A stretch of 64,000 bases of DNA from contig NC_087075.1 of NCBI RefSeq assembly GCF_026151205.1, positions 13,963,628-14,027,627 on the forward strand. The letters are read 5' to 3'. The notes beneath the pieces are model-generated. The model saw only the letters and a program-made list of their open reading frames with translations, made no database searches and was not told the origin of the DNA. Of this stretch, positions 1-11,500 are shown one piece after another. A program made the position numbers and the translations under genes. Origin of the DNA: Bolinopsis microptera (Eukaryota; Ctenophora; Tentaculata; Lobata; Bolinopsidae). Numbering within the stretch: position 1 is the first letter of the stretch; the number at the start of each line of letters is the position of its first letter.

Positions 1-375
1 CATCCCGTCATCCCGCGTGCACAATATAAATTGTAAATCTTTAAAGGATATTACCATTTTAAGCAATGACGATGATGTAATTTTTTTTGTTTACATTCAA
101 CATTTAATTGTCCGTCGATCAATTTGATAAAATTAATTCGATCGCACGCGCGATTTAATTTAACAGCTTATTTAAATTTAAATTTTTAAATGATTTACAA
201 CATTAATGCATGGCAATGATTAACTGTGGCCGTACATGGAAAAGTTTGTAGAATTCTGTAATTTAAACTTGAAACTGTCATACATTATACACTAGAAACC
301 CGCCGCTAGTCGAAAGCTTTGTTCGAGGAAATTTTAAGCATCAGTTATGTTTTAATTTCTCTTCATCATATAGCC

Positions 376-760
376 CCAAAACGATACTTTTTACCGCATC
401 AAAAAATTTCAATTACAACCAAAGTTATAAATATATATAGGTATATAGCGTCATGAGGGTAAATGTTAGCTAGTTGTGAAATTCTGATATTTCAATCGAG
501 AATGACAGTCAATTGAATTATTGCCAGGCAATTAAAATGTTTAACTGCGCAAAGTTATTTGCGTAATTAGAAAACAACAATATTTTTGTTGATTGTGTGT
601 GCGCGGCGTAATGTCAGCATTGTGTGTAGCTCTAGCGAATTTAGTATCGAAAAAAAAAGTATCGATACTTTTTACTGCATCAAAATATTGCAATCAGAAA
701 CAAAGTTATAAAAAGTCATAGCGTGAGCGTAAATGTGAGCTAGTTTTTAAATTATGACGT
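376..760. repeat. Dispersed direct repeat pair
   Basis: Two diverged direct copies of about 110 bases (376-486 and 653-760) share the string ATACTTTTTAC followed by a CATCAAAA block, an AAAGTTATAAA block and a GTGAGCTAG-like end. No coding potential is visible in 1-1131 apart from this. It is probably an old interspersed repeat; the family is unknown. Confidence 0.5.
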
Positions 761-1131
761 AGCATACAGCATAACAACGCGCGTTGTTAATCTGTGGTTG
801 CTCGCGCACGTGCATTTTTATCGTTGCTACGCAACAGCGCAGTAAACCTTTGCTAAAATAACGCCATTATTCTAACGATTATTTAACCTCACTTCCGACG
901 TTAATTATAAAAAATCTAAAGCCTAAATCAAAATTCTAAGAATGCTATAGCCTATTCCTATCCTTTTTTACAACCCTGCTAAAAATGGCGAGGTTTCAAC
1001 TCCATTTGCAAGCTGGGTTTGGCTTCACCAGAGGGTCATTTTGAGGTCGATTTTCGGTGTTTTTTCTTCTATGTCCCCGTTGCCGGGGAAATTTCGTCAA
1101 GTTTAAAATATAATATAGATAACAGTAATTA

Positions 1132-1545
1132 CTGGGCGGCGCTCAGCCTGTCATTCCGCCGAATCTCTATTTGTTTATGAACATAATAGCCTGACTCCTG
1201 AGGTCCCGCCCCAGGCCGGTAAAACAGTACATGCTAAACAGTAAACGTTTTGACGAATGTTACTCATCTAAATTTCTTCAAAGTAGCGCGCGCCGTTTCG
1301 AAGAAAAAAGCACATGGTTAGATAATCGAATAAACTTTTTAGAACAGTCAATCGACTGTTATGCATTTTTTAACAGGTTCTCTAGGTGGCTCTAAATGAT
1401 TATTCTAAACTGATCCCGATTGATCGAGTTGTGCGACTAGGGGAACATTTTTATTTTTTCTATGTCATGTGTGGGATTCGGAATCAGTGTCCGAAAATAT
1501 ATCGATTCTAATTGGTTTCAACACACAACAGTCGGGGACCTTCTA
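1132..1545. mobile_element. Degenerate MITE copy (CTGGGC family)
   Basis: The left end (1132-1210) matches the left terminal inverted repeat of the complete element at 47117-47498: CTGGGCGGCGCTCAGCCTGT, then the same run to CATAATAGCCTGA. The interior at 1437-1520 matches the interior of that element on the other strand. The right inverted repeat is decayed. A preceding TA fits a TA target site. This is an old non-autonomous DNA transposon copy. Confidence 0.6.
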
Positions 1546-1729
1546 ATAAATAAAATTATCAAATATCGAGTGTAGAGTCAAGAGTTATGTAGCATAATTA
1601 ATGTTTAAAATAAATGAATTTATGCAAATTTTAAATGCTCAGCGTTTTATTTATAAAAAAAATTTATTAACGATCTGACTACAGACTGGCGGTCAACGTT
1701 CCCCGTATAGTAGCTCAACGGAGGGGGTA

Positions 1730-2078
1730 ATCAGGGCCAGTGGCGTAACTTGGCCTGTTGGCGCCCCCCCGCTCAGTGACGAAAAGCGCCCCCCTAAAAT
1801 TTTTTGTGTCCCTAAAAAAATAAAATAAAAAAAAAAAAGTCGGGTACTTTTTTCTCGCCCCCCCCCCCCTAAGGCTTCTTGCGCCCCCCTGAAGCAAAAA
1901 AGGGTACCCCAAATATTTTTTTCGCGTCGACCGAACGCATAATCGGACAGGGAAATACACAAACAAGACGTTTTTTCAGTGAAAGGGCCTAAAATTCAGG
2001 AAAATTGCGCCCCCCTTATACGGCGCCCCCCCGCACAGCGGGGTCTGCGGGGCCCTAAGTTACGCCACTGATCAGGGC
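1730..2078. mobile_element. hAT-type MITE with 8-bp target duplication
   Basis: The element runs 1738-2070. It starts CAGTGGCGTAACTTGG and ends with the inverted copy CCTAAGTTACGCCACTG. It is flanked on both sides by the perfect 8-bp direct repeat ATCAGGGC (1730-1737 and 2071-2078). An 8-bp duplication with CAGTGGCG termini is characteristic of hAT elements. The interior is rich in C-runs and A-runs with no transposase, so it is non-autonomous. Small open frames inside it are not genes. Confidence 0.9.
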
Positions 2079-4440
2079 ACGTGTTAATGAAAAATGTACG
2101 TGTCCTTCCACAATCCCTTCTGTTGGGTCACACGTTATTGGGAACTGAGATCGCTATCGTGTAACTAGAAGCAGTATATGCAAAGTAACTTTGGTGATAG
2201 GTGATAGGCAATATGAAATTACACATCTTACTTTAACTTTATCCCGTCACCCATGGACTTATTAATTAACGAATGGTGGTGGTGTCATCGTTTCACGTTT
2301 GTCGTACTCAAAACGTTTCGCGGTTGCGAATGCCGGCCCATCGAGGAAAATCTTTTTACTTTGTATTTTAACCATTATAAAGTATGATTAGTCGGATATA
2401 GTACTAAGTTCAAACAGTCCCCAAAACGAAAAAGCAAACATCTGATTTTTGTTTCGGCGACTGAATCGTTGATTGGCCGGCAAATATTTGTTGTCGAGTA
2501 GTGTTGAATACTCATATTAACATGATTATTGATTTAATTTAGGAATTGTATATAACTATCTTTGACCAAGTTTAATTGTTAATGAGAATGCACCCCAGCA
2601 CTGGGCGCGCGCGGCGGCTTTGATATTAGCGGCTACAAGCTTGAAGCTAGGCAGCTGCAGAAAGGGCGCCGCGCGCGTTCACAGTTCAGCGTACGGCTTT
2701 TTGTTTTTGATTTTACAAATGACAAAGCAACTTTTAATGATTATTAATGGAATTATCGGATATTTATAATTCAATATGTATTGATTCTTCTGTGGAAAAT
2801 AAAAATTGTATTTTACTTAAATTGTATTTTACTTTAAAATTTTCATGTATTGCATAATTCAAAGCATACAGTTTAGTTATATCATTTTCAAAATATCCAC
2901 TGTTCACCTTCTATTCATCAAGTGCAGCTACTAGAAAAGGGAAAAAATAAAATGAACAAATCACGAAAAAAACCTTTTTTAATTAATAGAGTTTGAGACA
3001 TGAAAGTGTGAGGGCGTTAAAATATCAACACAAGGACATCACCAGATCAGAGTTTTGAATTACGTTTCACTAACCGGCTACAAATAAGAACATTCGACTT
3101 TTCTTATAATACTCTGATATTGTGGAAGCATATTTTTACTAAAGCACACTGGGTGTGTTAATATCGTTACCTTATCAATGTATCGTTCAATATACAGTTT
3201 ACGATACAGTTAATAATTTTACAACATTTTCGTTTTGACCAACCCCTACTTTTAAATATCGAATATTCGATAGCTTTTGATAGTTGTGGAACACAACAAG
3301 AAAATTGAAAATAATCTTGTGCGAGGGTAGGGACCCAGATGTCGTTTCTAACCCAAATAAACTTTAAGGAGGCTTCTCATCAATAGCCGCACCTCCTTAC
3401 TCTGTTTCTGAACTGGAATTCTATGGGCTTCCAGACGGCCAGACCGAGTATTACCACCCCATCCTTCTAGAGTTGAGAAAAGACAATTTTTTTTGAGAAA
3501 AGACAATTTTATTATTTATCACCAATTCAATACATAATCAATAAATATATATCCGAATAAATTTGATTAAAAATTAAATGATACAAGTATGCTAGCAGCT
3601 AGCGCGCTTATATTTGATGAATATTCACGCTGTTAAAATGGGTTTTACCACACCGCCACTCACATTAGCACAGTTGGTGAACGGACCCAGGCGCTGTTAA
3701 GCTTTTATGAGCCCTGGTTGACTGCTGAGAGTGGCGAAGGGGCTGATATTAATTTTATCTTAGTTTAACCTAGATTCCAATAAAATTTTAGTTTTGTGTT
3801 ATAATTATATGATTTTTATGCGATATTTAAGGAACAGCTGCTCGCAATACATTATTGCTTAAAAATTGTTAAATATGCTTGCTATACGCTTAATTTTAGA
3901 TACCGTATGTATTCATCACAAGTAGCACCCAACTTTGGATATAATCTTACATTTTTTATTTCAAAATTCAAATAAACTTTACATCAATGTATTACAGTTA
4001 TATTCAATAGGAAAGACCACAATATCTCCTGTGAGGCAAAAACATGGAAAAAGAGAGCTAGAAAAATATTCATGAGACTCAACACTACCAGACTGCAGCT
4101 GGAGTGAGAAACATTATGTAAACATCTAAGTAAAATTTATTTCGGCTGAACCAAAACACGGTGGTAAAACCATAATTACATTGGTGCCGACCCTACATAA
4201 AATCATTAATAAATAATTAAGAGAACAAATTAAAATCTATACGATACCTTCTTGCCACTACTACACAAACTTACACGACATAACAACAAAATAACATAAT
4301 TATATATTATAATATACCAATATATCTAACCACTCAATGGACCTTCACGTACTGCGTGATGCGCTAATTGTTTCATAGAACATTAGAAGAAAAAACGGCG
4401 CGTTCTACTGCAGGTGCGAATAAATTTAAATAAAATATAT
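2079..4440. other. Intergenic, no gene seen
   Basis: AT-rich sequence without a supported gene. The only local structure noted is a short tandem duplication of GAGAAAAGACAATTTT at 3476-3511. Confidence 0.5.
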
Positions 4441-4460
4441 AATATTCCAAGATGGGCCGT

Positions 4461-4835
4461 CTAATCAGGCCAGCATACGTCAGAAGACCAGAGAAATTCA
4501 GTTAGCTTTGTTTTGAAAATAGAAACTTTCTCAATCTGTCTAACATAGGCTGGCAATGCATTCCACAAAAGCATTGTTCTATAAAAGAAGCTGTTTCTGA
4601 AACTATCGCAGTTCGGTACAATAGAGCAGGTATATGTGCTGGTGTTAAGTCCTTCAATTACTGACGCCGTGCTCCTTGTGTACCTCATTGTTCCAGCTTC
4701 AACAACAGTAATATATTCAGGTAGAGATATACTTACCAAATCATTTACTATTTTATAGAAGAGCGTAATTGAATTATGGAACTTAGATCTAATCCGTAGA
4801 ATTTTAAGCTCCTTCTGCTTCTCATAGAATACAAA
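4461..4835 (-). pseudogene. LINE reverse transcriptase C-terminal fragment
   Basis: On the minus strand the translation reads HNSITLFYKIVNDLV, then a variable stretch, then FFYRTMLLWNALPAYV and IFKTKLTEFLW before a stop at 4461. The FYKIVNDL, FF.RT..LWNALP and FK..L blocks are the typical C-terminus of CR1/Jockey-group non-LTR retrotransposon polyproteins. Nothing upstream continues the reverse transcriptase, so this is a 5'-truncated insertion. Confidence 0.7.
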
Positions 4836-4939
4836 TCCCGAAGGAATCCCTGGTTTATGGTCTTTCTCGTTGTCACCAGCACTTTCACTAGATTCACCAG
4901 CCCTTTCACTGGAGTCATCAGCCCAATCACTGAAGTATA

Positions 4940-5521
4940 CAGAAGTATAGTGTTTAAGTATTTAAATCGATTAAAGCAACAATTTCAAAATCTAATCTAA
5001 TCTAAAATACTTCAGTTATTCTGAAAAAAGTGATGTTTATAGATCAGTGTTGGCGAATTTATGCTTTTAATCATGTTTAGGACATGTATGACAATAATAA
5101 TGCATAAATGTCTAAATTAACCCCGTTTATGCGATGAAAGTTACCTAAAAAACGACGAACACGTTTGTCCCATTTTCTCAAAATGTACAGCTTCGGCTGG
5201 TGATATACACTCTCTGGCTCGTTACACTTACCCCCTGCAGCTAGTATACTAGTATAGTGCATTGGCACATGGTGGCTTACGTTACTGAAAAGGAGATGAG
5301 CACCTCAGGCTATCCCAACACTGGGCCAGACCTGCCCTTGTTGTTGTTGTTGTGAGCTACAATATGGTTTATGCGGACTTTCATTTTGTGATGCCTGTCA
5401 TTTGAGCCATATACCCATACATTTATAGCCACTTCCACATCATAGTAGTCAACTAACTTTTAATTTTAATGAACTAACATTTTATTTTACCCTCATTATT
5501 TTAACAAACTTCTTTCTATAG
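4940..5521. other. Spacer upstream of GMP synthase
   Basis: No gene is supported here. The segment ends with a pyrimidine-rich 3' splice site (TTCTTTCTATAG) whose AG is immediately followed by the GMP synthase ATG at 5522. Confidence 0.4.
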
Positions 5522-5587
5522 ATGAAGATGAACAATGTGAGTGATGCTCAAATTCTTATAATAGACGCTGGCGCACAATATGGCAAA
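5522..5587 (+). CDS. GMPS: GMPS exon 1
   Basis: Codes 22 residues ending DAGAQYGK, followed by donor GTAAGT. The ATG directly abuts the acceptor CTATAG, so the 5' UTR must come from an upstream exon or a trans-spliced leader. Confidence 0.88.
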
Positions 5588-8500
5588 GTAAGTTGGGTAG
5601 AAATTTTATACCTGAATTGCTTTATCATTTACAAGACGAACTCTATATATATATATGACTGTTAAGAATATCTTGCGACAAATTGCTGTTTAAAATTAGA
5701 CTTTGATATTAAATTATTGTCCAGTTGCACTTTACCACTACAGAATATAATATAGATCCTAAAGTTAAATTATTTATCCTCCACTCTCCAGTTACCAAAT
5801 AATATTTTGCGTGTGTACTTGTACATTCCTATACAAGTACATTATGGAGGATGATCGTAAGGTGACCCAATCTCTGGACCAAATTCAAGGATTCGAGTAT
5901 GATGAACAGACAAAATTGAAGGACAGTGTTACTAAGTGGTTCAATACGCTGGGAAAAGAACTGAAAATCGACGACAGAGATATTTGTGGAGATATGGACA
6001 GAGAAATATTTATGGCTCCAACTGTCTATAAAAAGCATCTGGCACTTCGGCTTGTGGAAGCAATAGACCTCGTTCAACGGCATGAATGCCAGATGGCTAA
6101 AATGGAGGAGATCATATATTTCTTGAAGACGGAAGCGTTAGAAGACAAGGATAAGTTGATCAGGCTGCAGGGCCAGCTGCTTGTGCAGAAGGACAAAGAA
6201 CTAGAGTTGTTTAAGACGTCGGTTAAGAAGACAGTGCAAACAACGGTGGAGTCAGGGATTAAGAGCTACAGTGCAGCTGTACAACAGAACAGTGCAAGTG
6301 GTACGGTCTGCAACAGTAACATCCTGAAGAAGGTGATGAAGAGTGTGGCTGCAGAGGAGGACAGGAGCAAGAACCTGATTGTGTTTGGGTTGAAAGAAGA
6401 AGAGGGAGAACAGCTTCCAGCGCTAGTAACCGCAGTTCTGGAGGAGATTGGGGAGAAACCTCACTTCGAAGCGACTAGAGTCGGCAGGAAGAGGCCAGGT
6501 AGTACGACTATCCGACCAGTAAAGATCACTGTCCCAAGCTCTACAGCGGTTCAACAGATTCTGACGAAAACAGGAAGACTGAGGCTAGTTGAGACCCACA
6601 AAAATGTATGGATCTGTCCAGATAGATCTAGCGAAGAACGAGCAACGAGGAAACATCTGGTTACCGACCTGAAGAAGAAGAGGGTTGAACAGACTCACCT
6701 CGACCACTATATCCGGTACGGGAAAGTCTGTAGCCGTGATAAGAAACCACCGTGAAGCAATTCATGTCTCTCGGACACTGATCAGTATTTGAATGAGTAT
6801 TGCGTATCTTAATAGTTTTCGGACGTTATCTGTATTTGAGAGACAATTTTACAATTTATATACGAGCTATTTCTTGATTGTTTCACACTTCATATTTCAT
6901 AATTTGTTTCACACTTCATATTTCATAATTTTATTACTAGGTGGAGGTGATGTTATTGAGACTTTGGGCGGCCATAAACCTCGTGTTTTAAAAGTTGTCC
7001 TCTGTACTTGTTTCACTGACCCACGCTTTATAGCATTTATACATTTCGGCCCATTTTATATGTTTGTTCGATTTGCTGTACATTTGTATATTTGCTATTT
7101 TGTAAAAGTTTCAAATCAAATCAAAAAATCAGTACTACTCTTTGTGTTTTAACCGAAATGAATGTGTTTCATGTCATGTGATGAGTTTTATCAAACATTT
7201 CCATCTAATCTGCCATAATCTGTTTGAGTAATTGCATTGTGACCAAGAAATTGTGACCAAGAAATTGTGACCATGACAATGTGACCATGATATTGTGACC
7301 ATGATATTGTGACTATGATATTGTGACCATAATATTGTACCATAGTATTGTGACCATGAAATTGTGACCATAACATTGTGACCACAACATTGTGACCATA
7401 ACATTGTGACCTTAACATTGTGACCATGACATGGTGACCATGATATGGTGACCATGATATGGTGACCATGACAGTGTAACCATGAAATTGCGACCATGAA
7501 AGTGTGACCATGACATTTTAGCCGGCTGCTAAAAGATTGCAATCGTAACAGCCGGCTTATACTGCCGTTTTTTCAGAAAAGGAAATAAGTCCAATTTTTC
7601 GAAATATAGCAATATTGGTATCAAAATTTTCAGTAGAAAATTCTCTACATATGAGCTACATATAATTAATGTAGGAATCGTTTTTACATGCAATTCTCAA
7701 GGAAGTAAGTACCAGTCGAGAAACATTATGTTCGGTGTTGCCCAAATAGTTTCGGAGATAGTAAGTCCGTGGACTTACTTCCTTTTCTGAGATAAATGAT
7801 CTTTGATAGGAAGAAGTTTTAGCTGGACTTACTTCCTATCAAAACATGCTAAAAACGGAATTTTAAAAAGCGATTTCCCAAAAAGAACATAACTTAACTG
7901 CCGATCAATATTTTCGCATGAAATTTTCAGGATCGATGTAAAATTACATTTCAATCTTATGTTAGTGATCAACATTTTCATTTAGGCCTCAACAAAAATT
8001 TATTGGCTGATTTCCAAAAAACACCGGATGTATTTTAGTCACTAAACATAAACATATGAGCAGTTATTGAGCTGTTAATCGAAGAGAATGTTTAGTTTCT
8101 AGGAAGTAAGTCACATTTGTCTCAGAAAAGGAAGTAAGTTTATCCAGTATGAAACATTAGCTCAATTATTTGGCATAAAAATTGTTATTTCCAAGCATAT
8201 GGACGGCTGAAAGCTTTAATTTTTCTGAAAAATTAAAATTTGACTAATTGTTGATATAACTCAATGTGTTTACTTTCGATCTTACGCAAAAAAAGCGGAG
8301 AAAAACCCAAAAACGCAAAAGTCGTAATATCTCGAAATGGCGACGATGTAACTTACTTCCTTTTCTGAGAATCGGCAGTATAGCTGGCTATAAGCTCTGG
8401 TTATTTGACAATTAAAACAGGCTGAGGAGCTATAGTATCCCAACATGAACACTCTGACTGAGAAACACATACTTATTTTCTGTATTTCTGGAAGATATCA

Positions 8501-11500
8501 CACTGATTTTCTTGGAAGTGCTTACTGCTTTAGCCAATTTGGTTACAACTTTCATATATTGTTTCTAGGACGCGTATAAATTAATTATATTTAAACTTAA
8601 ATGCGTTCAAATGGCCGGTATGGCTAACTTGGCTCGACTAGTTTTGTCATTAGGATTCTACTCCATAGTTGCGATCGTGATACAGTTAAACCCCGATTTA
8701 CTGCAGAGTTTAGGGAACGCGACGGAAACATCCACGGTAAATCGGGGTTTGCGGTAAATCGGGGTTTTGTTTGTTTACATTTTACATGTTAACTGTTAAG
8801 CCCTATTTGGGGGAAATGAGATAGCCGCGGTATATCGGGGTTTTGTGGTAAATCGGGGTTTTACTGTAGTTAATACCACAATTTGCCAGTGGCTAATTCA
8901 GTTACGGAAGGACCAGGTAATGATAGCCCTAATTATTCTGATATATGGAGTCTTTTAACGAAACAGTATCATCAATTTTATAGCAGTTCCCGACTTATGA
9001 CGGGTTTGCAGCTAAATAAACTAGTTATAGTTATGATATTCTGTTGGGCGACCAGATAAGATTAACATATTTTTACCATGTTGAGATGATATAATTGTGC
9101 CCATGTGTATGTGACCGGTTATTAAACTCCATATCAGAATCATGAGGGCTATCATTACATGGTTCGTCCAAAACAGAATTGACCACTGCACTGGTAAATT
9201 ACTAGTGAGCAGAATCACAATGACAAAACTAGTGGAGCCAAGCGATTGATTCGCATAATTTAGTTCGACACGCAAATATTTTCTGCTTGTGATCCAACGG
9301 CTATTGCCGGGTCCTCATCATAGGATCACAGGGTTCAATGGCAGATAAAACAATTTTCTGACATCCAGCAACCAGCGGTTACAAATTCCAGAACCTTTCA
9401 GTATAGTTTTAATTCTCCTGTTTGCCACTCGGTTCTGGTAGATAGCTAACAGGAAAATAGATTGACATCCGAATGTTTCCGGTTCAGCAGCCAAATCTCT
9501 AGACCGGTACCCGGTTATTAGTTGTTTGTGATAATATAAAGGTATAAAGTGTGGTACGTACTACGTGGTAGATATTCATATAGCGTACTCTACAATCTAG
9601 ATCTATAAAACGGAGTACGAGTTACCACGATAGTCTTTTATCTCTCTGCTAAGTATACAATTCTGCTAACTAACAATTGAGCCTGAGGTCAATTAAATGT
9701 TCATAGATATGGATTATAGAGATTACATTCACACATAGTTGTACAGCATGAGACAAGTGGAAAACAAACAAACGAATAAATTTCAAGCTCGTAAACTCGT
9801 AAAGGATCGTTGCTTGAGATTTTAAAACTTTAGTTCGACAGTCGAAGTTATCTTGTCGAACTTTAGTACGTGTCGAACTTGAGTCCAGGTAGCGCACTTT
9901 AGTTCGACAGAGTCGAACCTTAGGGTGTGTCGAAGAACAGTACGTGTCGAACTTGAGTACGTGTACCCATATATTTAGACGGCCCCAACGTTAATGTGGC
10001 TCTTGCTATGTGTTGGTTCAGCCGAATTAATTATTATGTAATCAAGTTTATTTTTCTCGTTAGTTGTCATCCGGCCAAGCATTAAGCAACTTATATTGCA
10101 GTACCATTTATCAATTAGTATATCAAAATATGTCATTGTAATTTTGCATGGCTGAAATGTAACGCTTGATTTATATATATAATGATTAATTGAATTTTCA
10201 AATAAAATAAAAAAATTACCTAATACCTACCCTATATTATGTACTCGAGCTTAAACATAAATGCAAGCCTATATCATATTAGTGAATTGATACCAACAGT
10301 CCAACACTATATAGCTGTTTAAACAGTATGTTCTGGAGTTAGTCTGCTCTTTCGAGAAAGGCAACAGATAAATGAAATGAATTAAAGTTCGGTTGATCCT
10401 GATCCTGGTTATGATTAAAATATGTTCTTTATTTTGGAGCATAACTTTGGCACGGTAAATCGAATTTCCAGTTAATCTGAAAATGTTAGGATGTTGAATT
10501 TAGGTGTCAAATATGTAATTTTATGAACAAAATCCATGGCATAAATGTTTATTTTGAACTGCATAACCAATATGATGTATTGGGGCTTTTCAATACAAAT
10601 TAAAATGAGGCCTTTATGTTATGGAGCCAGAGTTTGGACTGGCTTTTACCCGCTTAAAACGTTTCCATCACATTACATAATACTAAATAAATGTACTAGA
10701 TTTGTAGTGTTGTAATTAGTTTTGTGCTATTTTATGTCAGTGGCTCTACCACTTGGATACTTTCCAGTTTCCACTCCATATCATGTTTTGTAGTGTTTGC
10801 TGGATTTTATCTAGGGGTTGTAAAAATAATCCTTCTCAAAACAATCGGACGAATTTATACCATTATAAGCTGTATACTGTACACTGTGTTGTACTTTATT
10901 GTAGTGTAATTGTCTGGCGAACCATGCGAACGTCACGTTTGTAGAATATAATAGTAGTTTCTTATCTGTTTAACATTATCTTAAAGTTTCTTTAAATTAT
11001 TTACTATTCTTATTGTACTGCTCTGTAAATTCTAATTCTAATTCTAATAATATTTCAATAACGGTTGAAAAGTGGAGCCAGCAATTTCTTATAAAAATCT
11101 CGAATAATAACTGTTCTAAAATATAATAATATAATATTTCAGGTAATTAACAGAAAAATAGAAGAACTGGGAGTAAAGACTGTATTTCTGCCTCTCACCT
11201 CAACATTTGAAACATTATCTCAATACTCGGAATCTTTGAAGTGAATTCACAAATATTTTGTGTAACTCTATTTTTATAATGACATAAGTCATCCGAATTT
11301 TATCAAAGAAGTGGTCGATAAGCTTTATAATAATACATCAGTTTCGCCATGCCGAAAATAGCAACAATAACGAAAAGCTGTTTCGATCACTTTCATTTCA
11401 AGCAAAACTCTGAAATCTGTGAATCTATATTATCTATCATGCTCCCTTTATTCATCTTAAAGGCATCATTAGAACTGTTCAAGTATTTAAATCAGTAATG

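Noticed and set aside
1693-1966. Two overlapping minus-strand frames
   Set aside because: They lie across the C-run and A-run interior of a hAT MITE and have no family resemblance.
7174-7542. Minus-strand His/Trp/Ser repeat frames
   Set aside because: 12-bp minisatellite read in a frame without stops; no start context or unique region.
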